Part shown: piece by piece, positions 15,726-22,056 of the stretch
How positions within the stretch are numbered: the first letter of the stretch is position 1
Layout of the letters: the number at the start of each line of letters is the position of its first letter
Notes under the pieces: model-generated
The model's database searches: none
The model's input: only the letters and a program-made list of their open reading frames with translations
Told to the model about the DNA's origin: nothing
Translations under genes and position numbers: made by a program
Virus record (IMG/VR): IMGVR_UViG_3300025669_002143
Coordinates: 1-22,120 of that record
From: a virus
DNA length: 22,120 bases
Direction: 5' to 3' (one strand)

Positions 15726-15744
15726 TTTTAATCCTATCAATTTA

Positions 15745-15772
15745 AGATTACAATTTATTTTAAAAATTTCAA
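15745..15772 (-). promoter_or_regulatory. Possible promoter before the sugar cassette
   Basis: On the minus strand TTGAAA (15772-15767) and TAATCT (15750-15745) are 16 bases apart. The first box matches TTGACA at five of six positions; the second is a poor match to TATAAT. It lies between the capsid terminator and the GT9 start, which would let the cassette be expressed on its own. AT-rich sequence makes chance matches likely. Confidence 0.25.
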
Positions 15773-15779
15773 TTTAAAA

Positions 15780-15820
15780 AATAGTAGAGCTACAGAGATT
15801 ACCCCCATAACTCTACTATT
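15780..15820 (-). terminator. Intrinsic terminator after the capsid gene
   Basis: On the coding strand a perfect 10-base stem, AATAGTAGAG and CTCTACTATT, encloses a 21-base loop and is followed by a run of T. It starts 18 bases after the capsid stop. Within the loop a GGGGG run is flanked by TTA and TAA, and an inner CTCT could pair with the AGAG of the stem instead, so a second fold is possible. It would set the capsid transcript apart from the sugar cassette. The stem has only three G-C pairs, so it may be leaky. Confidence 0.65.
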
Positions 15821-15838
15821 GAATTTACTAATTACTCT

Positions 15839-16777
15839 TTACGAACTTGCTTTTTGAATAGTAATCAAACCTTCTGATTTACTTGAGCCATTAACATATG
15901 CCCAAACAAAGTCAAACCAGTATGTTACAACAAGTAAGTCAGCTCTGCGACCAGCTTTATGCTCAACATCAACTTCGATGTTACCATAATAACCAGCGAA
16001 AGCACCCTTCATGTTAGCAAGAATAGCTTTCTCACCTGTAATATTCAATCTACGAATAACAGGGATACCTTGAACATGAACCACTTTCTTCAAGCCTAGT
16101 GCAGGAACATCTTCGATGTCAAATCCGATTACGTTCTTATCCGCAGACTTTTTAGCGGCCGTTACAAAGTTTGAAGATGCAAACAATACTAAATCTTCAA
16201 TAGCTTCTTGGTTACCGTAAACTCCCAAATCTTCTTGTGCTTCTGCAACAGCATCAACAACATTTTGAGAATTTGAAGTAGTGTATTCAACCGGTGCGTT
16301 AGCACAATTTGCTGTTAAAGCTAACTTCTCAATACCATCACAGATGGAAAGAGGGTCAGTTGCTCCAACCGTGTCATCGTCGCCTTTAAGAGCAATTTTG
16401 TCAGCGGTTCTAGCAATAGCACCAGAAATCTTATTTCTAAATAACTGGTCTAGCTTTAGCTCTGGATACTGAGCGATTTGTTTCTTCTTTAAATAAATAT
16501 AAGTACCCATTTCAACCGGGTCTAAATCAGCCGGTTTAATATCAAAGTCCATCTCAGCTAGTGTAGTAATATCTGAAGTAGCATCAAGTCTAAAAACCTT
16601 GTCTAAATCAGCTTCACCAATAACTGGAACGGTTCCTTCATTCACAATCTCGATGAATTGGTCTCTTGAAGAAACCATTTTTAAAACTAGCGACTTCTCT
16701 ACTGCATCTTCTACGATTTTATCAATTAATTCTTTTGGTAAATTAAGTGAATCTCCTGCTGGAATTACAAAATCCAT
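15839..16777 (-). CDS. Major capsid protein, HK97 fold
   Basis: The 312-residue protein has the HK97-fold pattern. The short N-arm contains ELIDKIVEDAVEKSLVLKMV, then VPVIGEADLDKVFRLD. The helix-rich P domain contains the region from EYPELKLDQLF-like QYPELKLDQLFRNKISGAIARTADKIAL to the middle. The A domain has VVDAVAEAQEDLGVYGNQEAIEDLVLFASSNFVTAAKK. The C-terminal section with VEHKAGRRADLLVVTYWFDFVWAY is typical of capsid proteins. It has no large N-terminal delta domain, which fits a separate scaffold carried by the protease gene. A strong AAAGGAG site precedes the ATG and it lies 31 bases after the protease gene. It would build the icosahedral head. Confidence 0.88.
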   Translation of the reverse strand: MDFVIPAGDSLNLPKELIDKIVEDAVEKSLVLKMVSSRDQFIEIVNEGTVPVIGEADLDKVFRLDATSDITTLAEMDFDIKPADLDPVEMGTYIYLKKKQIAQYPELKLDQLFRNKISGAIARTADKIALKGDDDTVGATDPLSICDGIEKLALTANCANAPVEYTTSNSQNVVDAVAEAQEDLGVYGNQEAIEDLVLFASSNFVTAAKKSADKNVIGFDIEDVPALGLKKVVHVQGIPVIRRLNITGEKAILANMKGAFAGYYGNIEVDVEHKAGRRADLLVVTYWFDFVWAYVNGSSKSEGLITIQKASS

Positions 16778-16808
16778 TGCATTTCTCCTTTTTTATTGTT
16801 TTAAAAAA

Positions 16809-18281
16809 TTATTGTCTTAGTAACGTACTGAACCACGTATCAGAGTTACCACTTTTTCTCTTCTGAGAAGCTTCTCTGACCTTATCTATGTTGTCAACAT
16901 CAAGACTTTTCTGAATAACATCCACTTTAGAATTAACACTTGCTAACTCCTCTAGTTTTGCTTCGTTTACTTCAAGTCTATCCGATAATTCTTTATTCTT
17001 CTGAAGAAGGTCTTTGATAATGGAAGCGAAATTAGCTGGTGTTTCCTCTTCTTTTACTTCTTCAGCTTTTTCCTCTACCTTTACTTCAGACTTTTCGACC
17101 ACTTCAGACTTTTCAGTTTTATCTTCTGTTGTTGAGGCAGTATTTTCCTTTTCTTCTTTTACTTCAGTTTTAGGCTCTTCAGCTTTATTTTCTTCTTTGA
17201 CTTCAGCTTTAGCTTCTTCTTCTTTTACCTCTTCCACTTTAACTTCAGTCTTAACCTCTTCAGCCTTAGGCTCTTCTGTCTTAACTTCTTCAGCTTTAGC
17301 TTCTTCTTTTACTTCTTCCACTTTAACTTCCTCAGCTTTGACTTCTTCAACCTTTTCTTCTTTGACTTCTTCAGGCTTTACTTCTTCTTTTACTTCGACC
17401 TTTTCTGCTACAGTCTCTTCGACTTTAACTTCCTCGGCCTTAACTTCTTTAGATACTTCTTCAGCATCTCTTGTTTTTACTTCGACATCTTTAACTTCTA
17501 CTTCAGCATCTTTGCCTGTGCCGGTTCTGTCTTTTCTTCGCATTTCACCACCACATTTAGGACATTTAATATCTTTGCAATGTTCTTTAGATTTTACTTC
17601 TTCGCCACAATCTAGACATTCACAAGAATATTCATCTTTTTCTTCCTTTTTGCCTTTTGCTTTTTTAATCTCGATAGTATCTACATCAGATTCTTTTACT
17701 AAACCTCTTGTAACTAGCTCTCTTTTAAAGGAATCAACTTTATCAGCACTTAAAGCTTCGGGATTGCCCGGAACTGGAACAGCAGAATATTCAAGTAATT
17801 CCCATTTATGAACAACATAAGCACCGTACATACCGGCTTCTTCTAATTGTTCAAGAGAAATATTTAACTTATATTCAGAATTAAGCTCTTCTCTATTCTC
17901 AAGCGTTACCTCTTTATACTTAATAGGCATAAAACCTATTGACCAAGCATGTAAGAAACCGTCCTTGTAAGCGTTAAAAACTTTTACTGCTAAAGGGTCA
18001 TTCTTATTAAATTCAGTAGTTGCTATAATCTCATCTTCTCTAATATCCAAATCAATACATCTTCCGATAGGAATTTTAGGAGTTGCTTCATCCATATTAT
18101 GAGACCATAATACAACTGCATTATTTAAAAAGTGCTTAACATCTGCACCTTGAGGTAGAACAGAAGTGTAATATCTATCTAATGCTTTAGTATTAATGGT
18201 ATGAGTAATTTTCAGACCTGCCTCGTCTACTGAACGAATAGCAGTCTTTAAAAAACCATTGCATTTTTTACCTAAATTCAT
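16809..18281 (-). CDS. Prohead protease with fused zinc ribbon, repeat and scaffold
   Basis: Residues 1-180 are an S78-type HK97 prohead protease: VVLWSHNMDEATPKIPIGR with His61, a DGFLHAWSIGF segment with Ser114, and WELLEYSAVPVPGNPEA, whose Glu164 or Glu161 would complete the triad. A zinc-ribbon-like cluster follows (C220, C222, C225, then C235, C240 and C243, ending GGEM), then residues 260-415 made of repeated KAEEVKVEE-type units. The last part (418-465) is a probable coiled coil: IIKDLLQKNKELSDRLEVNEAKLEEL. The protease cleaves the scaffold and itself as the head matures. Proteases fused to scaffolds are known in lambdoid phages, but the zinc ribbon and 150-residue acidic repeat are unusual. 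A strong GGGAGG site precedes the start. Confidence 0.85.
   Translation of the reverse strand: MNLGKKCNGFLKTAIRSVDEAGLKITHTINTKALDRYYTSVLPQGADVKHFLNNAVVLWSHNMDEATPKIPIGRCIDLDIREDEIIATTEFNKNDPLAVKVFNAYKDGFLHAWSIGFMPIKYKEVTLENREELNSEYKLNISLEQLEEAGMYGAYVVHKWELLEYSAVPVPGNPEALSADKVDSFKRELVTRGLVKESDVDTIEIKKAKGKKEEKDEYSCECLDCGEEVKSKEHCKDIKCPKCGGEMRRKDRTGTGKDAEVEVKDVEVKTRDAEEVSKEVKAEEVKVEETVAEKVEVKEEVKPEEVKEEKVEEVKAEEVKVEEVKEEAKAEEVKTEEPKAEEVKTEVKVEEVKEEEAKAEVKEENKAEEPKTEVKEEKENTASTTEDKTEKSEVVEKSEVKVEEKAEEVKEEETPANFASIIKDLLQKNKELSDRLEVNEAKLEELASVNSKVDVIQKSLDVDNIDKVREASQKRKSGNSDTWFSTLLRQ
17037..17504 (-). repeat. Imperfect EVK/AEE coding repeat
   Basis: This coding DNA in the protease gene encodes about 155 residues of Lys, Glu, Val and Ala in runs such as KAEEVKVEE, with a few Thr and Pro. 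On the plus strand it shows as repeated CTTCTTTTACTTCAGC-type strings. Slippage or recombination could change its length. It probably acts as an acidic disordered linker. Confidence 0.7.
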
Positions 18282-18325
18282 TATTCTTCCTCCCTTATTA
18301 TTATTATTATATCAATTATTGTGTA

Positions 18326-18724
18326 TTAAGTATCTGATTGCTTACTTAAAACAACTCTTGCTTTTACAACGTCTCCTTGACGAGAAGTAACGGTGTATTG
18401 TACAACTACACAATTCGTGTAAGTTGCGGCCGGGATTCCACCGCCTCTATATCCTGCTAAAAGTGCTACCGTAACAGCAGTTCCATTTTGTGCTATAGTC
18501 TCAATAGCGTAATCGCTATCAGCTTTGTACTCTGCACAATCTACCGTAATTGTTAGTTCACTATTTCCATGAGCTACAAAAATCGGATACTGTCTATCGG
18601 CGGCAAAATGCTTAATAGGATTAAAATCATAATCAACTTCAATTCCTTCGCAACTAGCAACTTCGTGTTCATCTACTCCGGAGCCAATCGTGATTCTGCC
18701 AACATTTGCTTTTAAATCTGCCAT
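18326..18724 (-). CDS. Tail-tube-like small beta protein
   Basis: The 132-residue protein is mainly beta strands: RITIGSG, NPIKHFAADRQYPIFVAH, NSELTITVDCAEYK, TNCVVVQYTVTSRQGDVVKARVVL. The Asn-Pro-Ile near a variable loop, the ELTITV strand after an H-G turn and the GDVVKA strand near the end are reminiscent of major tail-tube proteins. It also shows a loose pattern match to the small tail protein at 2080-2466. Its place is odd, since it lies before the protease and capsid genes, not between terminator and chaperone. It could be a displaced tube gene or a capsid decoration protein. A strong GAGGAGG site precedes the ATG, suggesting high expression, as expected of a tube or decoration protein. 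Confidence 0.55.
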   Translation of the reverse strand: MADLKANVGRITIGSGVDEHEVASCEGIEVDYDFNPIKHFAADRQYPIFVAHGNSELTITVDCAEYKADSDYAIETIAQNGTAVTVALLAGYRGGGIPAATYTNCVVVQYTVTSRQGDVVKARVVLSKQSDT

Positions 18725-18741
18725 AATTTATTCCTCCTCTT

Positions 18742-18783
18742 TCTATTATTAAATACAGATAACTCGTTATAGAAAACACTATT
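18742..18783 (-). repeat. Intergenic element copy A
   Basis: Lies before the tube-like gene. On the minus strand it runs from AATAGT to CTGTATTTAATAATAG, with the first box, a T-run and the last box in the same order as copy B at 8208-8248. The plus-strand 17-mer at 18742-18758 is 16 of 17 identical to that at 8208-8224. It also holds ATAAC-TC-GTTAT, a short hairpin. Confidence 0.6.
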
Positions 18784-18810
18784 AAACTATAAAATTTAAT
18801 AATTTTTCTA
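18770..18810 (-). repeat. Long AT-rich imperfect inverted repeat
   Basis: Arms TAGAAAA (18770-18776) and TATTAAA (18780-18786) pair with TTTAATA (18795-18801) and TTTTCTA (18804-18810), with a 2/3-base internal loop and an 8-base hairpin loop. It lies between fibre stop and tube-like start. There are only two G-C pairs and no following T-run on the minus strand, so terminator activity is doubtful. Confidence 0.4.
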
Positions 18811-18829
18811 GTAAAACAATATAAAATAC

Positions 18830-20497
18830 TTATTGTAGAATATAACCTACACTATGAATTTTCATATCTTTATCGTTTGATGTTTCAATTTTCCAACAAA
18901 CTGTTTTATCGGAAGCTTGTCCGCTTAAATCAGCGGTTCCGGAATATACCTTTTTACTATTCTCAATACTAACTTCCTTAGTTAATGTTGCTTGAACCCA
19001 ATTAGCACCATCATCTCTAGACATATAAGCCGTTAAATCAGTATTAATAGTAATCACATCAGTATCTTCTTCAACAACAAATATTCTTGCTGATTCAGGA
19101 ACAGCTTCAGCTTCAGTTGATTCAGAAATAAGCGACATATTAATAGTTGTAGCTTCATATATATATAATTCTCCAACAGATAAATTAGAATCTCCATTAT
19201 TCTCAGAAAACAGTAATCTAAAATATCTATATTCTGTTGTAATTGTATCACAAGTAAATTCTCTTGCTTCACTTGTTCCCCAACCTGTTTGGTCTGACTC
19301 AGTATCTATAGTAGTCCAATCAGAATCATTATTAGAACCTTGAAATACCCAAGCTTTAGGCTGTCTACTATGTTCTTGGGCAACACTATTTGCTACTAAT
19401 TTATATTTGGATACTTTATAAGTATTTCCAGAACCCATATCCACTTTTAACCAAGCACCATCTACATCATTGTTGGATACCCAATAATGATTGAGATTTC
19501 CTTCAAAAGCTTTCCAAGCGCCGGAATTAACTGCACTTTCTTCTGAACTAGCTGAAGTAATAAAAGGCGTATTTGAACTATTTGATGTCAAATCATGTGG
19601 TACTATATCAACACCAGCAATAACAGGTTTATAATAATCACCGTCCGCATCATATGTTTCATTTCCAGAAGTTGCAACATCAACATCAGTTTCATCTGTA
19701 AAAATATCCATAATTCCGTCTACAAGATTTCTTTTTACTAAAGTTCCGATACCTGATATTCTATAAGCATTTAATAATAAATTATCTAGAACATCATTTG
19801 ATGCACCAGATTCTCCGTATAGAGTATCAAAATAAGTTTTTAGTGTTGCTTTAATATTTGCCCAAGTTACTTTTTCAAGTAATGAACCTGTGGTATCTCT
19901 AATAGGTACTAAATCAGCATCAACAGGAGTTGTTTTTGCATCTGCTCCGTTAATTAAAGTTCCCATAGATGTTGTTGTTTCATCATCAGAACCCGATGCG
20001 TGTTTTTTTGTAAGTGCATCTGCAACATCGGTATCAGCTTTGACATCTGTAATAATTGTTGCTTCAGATTTATTATCAACATTGCCTAAACTAACATCAG
20101 ATTTTGAAACTGAATGTGGATTACCCGTTGCTACATCACTATGAGTATATCCAGCTTTTGCTTGTGCGGCAGAAACCTCATTAGCTCCGCCTTCATCTAA
20201 TTTAGTATCAGAATCTTGTGTATGTTTTTTAGTAACTGCATCATCAATATTTGCAACAGAAGAACTAGGTTTATCTGTAATATTATCCCAAGCCATTGTT
20301 GAGATAGCACCAACTAATTTCCAGTTATCTATAGTTCCACTTGCACCTGCTAAAGTCCATGTATATAATAAATCGGTATCTTTCGTAAATCTACCATCAT
20401 TTTCTGTATTTTCGATTAATGGTAAGTCATTGTATGTAGCGACTGGAGCTTTTAGTCTTAATACAGATGAGCTTACTCCTATGCCTTTATATCCCAT
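18830..20497 (-). CDS. Fibre protein with discoidin (F5/8 type C) domain
   Basis: The 555-residue protein starts after an AAGGAGG site. Residues 1-230 are tail-fibre-like: a WDNITDKPSSS motif, then repeated ADIDDAVTKKH-type and SDVATGNPHSVSKSDVSLGNVDN units, as in long trimeric phage fibres. Residues about 311-450 form a discoidin domain: ITSASSEES, a WKAFEGNLNHYWVS segment, AWLKVDMGSG, the VFQGSNNDSDWT strand, and RYFRLLFSENN...GELYIYE. The last 100 residues contain YMSRDDGANWVQATL and SGTADLSGQ, a small beta domain also seen at fibre ends. The discoidin domain binds sugars or lipids, so a host-receptor role is likely. As the gene lies by the head genes, it could also be a head fibre. Confidence 0.8.
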   Translation of the reverse strand: MGYKGIGVSSSVLRLKAPVATYNDLPLIENTENDGRFTKDTDLLYTWTLAGASGTIDNWKLVGAISTMAWDNITDKPSSSVANIDDAVTKKHTQDSDTKLDEGGANEVSAAQAKAGYTHSDVATGNPHSVSKSDVSLGNVDNKSEATIITDVKADTDVADALTKKHASGSDDETTTSMGTLINGADAKTTPVDADLVPIRDTTGSLLEKVTWANIKATLKTYFDTLYGESGASNDVLDNLLLNAYRISGIGTLVKRNLVDGIMDIFTDETDVDVATSGNETYDADGDYYKPVIAGVDIVPHDLTSNSSNTPFITSASSEESAVNSGAWKAFEGNLNHYWVSNNDVDGAWLKVDMGSGNTYKVSKYKLVANSVAQEHSRQPKAWVFQGSNNDSDWTTIDTESDQTGWGTSEAREFTCDTITTEYRYFRLLFSENNGDSNLSVGELYIYEATTINMSLISESTEAEAVPESARIFVVEEDTDVITINTDLTAYMSRDDGANWVQATLTKEVSIENSKKVYSGTADLSGQASDKTVCWKIETSNDKDMKIHSVGYILQ

Positions 20498-20523
20498 TTC
20501 TTATGCCTCCTTAAATATTTTTC

Positions 20524-20784
20524 TTATTCGCCTTTTGAATAATAATTAACAGCTACACTTCCTGTAACTGATTTAATCTGAAATTTACTGCAAGCAATAC
20601 GATCATCAAAAGAAACATCTTTAGGGACTTTAATCCAATCTCCCCAACCTTCTGAATTATAAACTCGCAATAAAACTGCACCTTCGTCGGATATTACAGA
20701 AATTGATATAATATCAAATACTGGATTAATCTCTGTAGCATCGGTAGTAACCGTAATTGCACCTGCTTTATACTTAACACTCAT
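20524..20784 (-). CDS. Small beta-rich virion-like protein, unknown
   Basis: The 86-residue protein is mostly short strands: MSVKYKAGAITVTTD, FDIISISVISDEGAVLLRVYN, and FQIKSVTGSVAVNYYS. It has a Gly-Trp-Gly-Asp-Trp core and no charged tail. Such short proteins often lie next to tail or head fibres, and this gene lies 26 bases before the fibre gene with an AGAGGAGAT site. I do not recognise a family. A fibre partner, capsid decoration or assembly factor would fit the context, but no motif settles it. Confidence 0.55.
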   Translation of the reverse strand: MSVKYKAGAITVTTDATEINPVFDIISISVISDEGAVLLRVYNSEGWGDWIKVPKDVSFDDRIACSKFQIKSVTGSVAVNYYSKGE

Positions 20785-20846
20785 AATTTTATCTCCTCTT
20801 TCTTTTTAAATAATTCTTTTATTAAAACTGTGTAAAAATACTCTAA

Positions 20847-21026
20847 TTAACTTGTAGGTATGATTTTCGTATTTATTACGTTTTTAGCATACTTCTTTAT
20901 ATCGTGCCAATAACCGCAATGACATACGAATCTTTTAGTACCTTTAGATAAAATAGCTCTTAACTTACTGCCACATTTAGGGCATCTGTTAGATTTACCT
21001 CCACCTGAAAAAACTTTAAATTCCAT
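20847..21026 (-). CDS. 59-residue zinc ribbon protein
   Basis: The protein begins MEFKVFSGGGKSNR and has CPKCG (residues 15-19) and then CHCGYW (35-40). These four cysteines would hold one zinc in a short ribbon. The tail is basic. The ATG lies 11 bases inside the end of the preceding membrane protein gene, a common sign of translational coupling. No ribosome binding site can be judged because of the overlap. It is not close to the 41-residue ribbon at 6984-7109 beyond the Cys pattern. Function unknown; nucleic-acid or protein binding is possible. Confidence 0.6.
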   Translation of the reverse strand: MEFKVFSGGGKSNRCPKCGSKLRAILSKGTKRFVCHCGYWHDIKKYAKNVINTKIIPTS

Positions 21027-21315
21027 TATTTTTTACTTTCTTTTTATGTTTAACAATAATCATTCTATCTTTTTCTTCTAGATGTCCTTCGATTCTAGAA
21101 ATTCTATTTCCTAATTTATTGGTAGCGTTTTTATCTTTCTCTAATTCTACTCTAACATCTTTTACACCTTCGCATAAACTATCTACTTTTATTTCTAAAT
21201 GTTTTAAATGATTTGAAAATAACTTCCAACCAAAATAACAAATAATACATAGCTGTGCTATACCTATTCCAAAAGCTCCGTAATCTTTTATTAACAAATA
21301 AATAAGTTTGAACAT
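21016..21315 (-). CDS. Membrane-anchored coiled-coil protein
   Basis: The 99-residue protein has one hydrophobic segment near the N-terminus (about residues 12-33, YGAFGIGIAQLCIICYFGWKLF), then a helical charged region. The latter has heptad-like Leu and Val (HLKHLEIKVDSLCEGVKDVRVELEKDKNA, then ISRIEGHLEEKD), and a very basic end (KHKKKVK). This resembles small holin-associated or spanin-like proteins and XhlA-type haemolysin proteins, but no clear family can be named. Lysis function is possible. An AGAGG site lies before the ATG. It overlaps the 59-residue ribbon gene by 11 bases. Confidence 0.6.
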   Translation of the reverse strand: MFKLIYLLIKDYGAFGIGIAQLCIICYFGWKLFSNHLKHLEIKVDSLCEGVKDVRVELEKDKNATNKLGNRISRIEGHLEEKDRMIIVKHKKKVKNNGI

Positions 21316-21334
21316 AATTATTTAACCTCTTTTC

Positions 21335-21406
21335 TTAACCGTTTACAGTTGGTGGTATATATAAATATCTCATACCCAGCTCTACTTCTGATACTAATTT
21401 TCTCAT
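21335..21406 (-). CDS. 23-residue mini-ORF
   Basis: An ATG at 21406 begins a 23-codon frame ending in TAA at 21335, filling most of the 94-base gap between the HNH endonuclease and the membrane protein gene. It starts four bases after the HNH stop, and AAAGGA lies ten bases before it, within the HNH gene's end. The peptide ends IPPTVNG. It has no recognisable motif. Short frames of this length also arise by chance, so it is only possible. Confidence 0.3.
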   Translation of the reverse strand: MRKLVSEVELGMRYLYIPPTVNG

Positions 21407-21409
21407 AAA

Positions 21410-22045
21410 TTATTTTTCCTTTGCGTGTCTTACTTTATGACATTTTTTACAAAGTGTTATTCCATTATTAATATTCCAGAAATCAGAATAAAATTGAGAT
21501 AATCTCTCTATTATATCTCTATCTAAATTATTATCAATAAGAGAAATGAACTCGGAAAATATTTTTTGAAAATAAATCAAATGATGAACTTCTAATGTTC
21601 CTGAAGCATCACAATCTTGACATTTAAAATTATCTCGAATCATGCAATCTTTAATCCATTGCCTTCCCTTACTACTATGTCTAATAACAATTTTGACATC
21701 AGATAAACCATCTGTATATCCCGGATGATTTTTTCCAAATAAACCGTAGCAGGGATTTAATTTACCTGAAATCTTTTCTCCGTTATCAAAATTACTATTC
21801 AAAGAACCCCTTTTAGAACAACTTCTACACCTTTTATTTCCATGTAAAAAATTATCATAACTAATTTTATTATCACAATCAATACAATGATAAATCTGTT
21901 TACTAGGTGCACCTTTAAATCGAAAATGTTTCTCTGCCTTACGACTACAAGATTTACACTCTCCTCCACCATATAGAGCAGAATGTCTACATATTTCGTT
22001 ACCGCATGTTTTACAACAATAATTTTTTGTAAGTTCTTTAATCAT
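21410..22045 (-). CDS. HNH homing endonuclease with zinc knuckles and NUMOD3-like motif
   Basis: The 211-residue protein has two related Cys-rich units: YCCKTCGNEICRHS...ECKSCSRKA at the start and YHCIDCDNKISYDN...RCRSCSKRG at about residues 52-81. A NUMOD3-like segment GKLNPCYGLFGKNHPGYTDG follows, a DNA-binding unit often found in homing endonucleases. The nuclease core is WIKDCMIRDNFKCQDC...LEVHHLIYFQ (the HH of the HNH), then a helical insert, and NNGITLCKKCHKVRH with the final Asn, Cys pair and His. The enzyme would cut DNA at a specific site in a related genome. It lies between an unidentified gene and a mini-ORF. There is no clear structural role, so it is an insertion. Confidence 0.88.
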   Translation of the reverse strand: MIKELTKNYCCKTCGNEICRHSALYGGGECKSCSRKAEKHFRFKGAPSKQIYHCIDCDNKISYDNFLHGNKRCRSCSKRGSLNSNFDNGEKISGKLNPCYGLFGKNHPGYTDGLSDVKIVIRHSSKGRQWIKDCMIRDNFKCQDCDASGTLEVHHLIYFQKIFSEFISLIDNNLDRDIIERLSQFYSDFWNINNGITLCKKCHKVRHAKEK

Positions 22046-22056
22046 AGTTAGTTACA

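Noticed and set aside
13353-15740. TTG start at 15740 for the GT9 gene
   Set aside because: It overlaps the AGGAT ribosome site that serves the ATG at 15725, so the ATG is preferred.
15801-15806. CCCCC/GGGGG run as a G-quadruplex
   Set aside because: There is only one G-run; four are needed.
17014-17811. Long plus-strand frame of 265 codons rich in Ser and Thr
   Set aside because: It lies opposite the EVK repeat of the protease gene. Its composition comes from the complement of GAA, GTT and AAA codons, and it has no matching gene context.
18830-20497. Plus- and minus-strand shadow frames within the fibre gene
   Set aside because: The fibre frame is continuous and has clear domains; the other frames are short and have no recognisable content.
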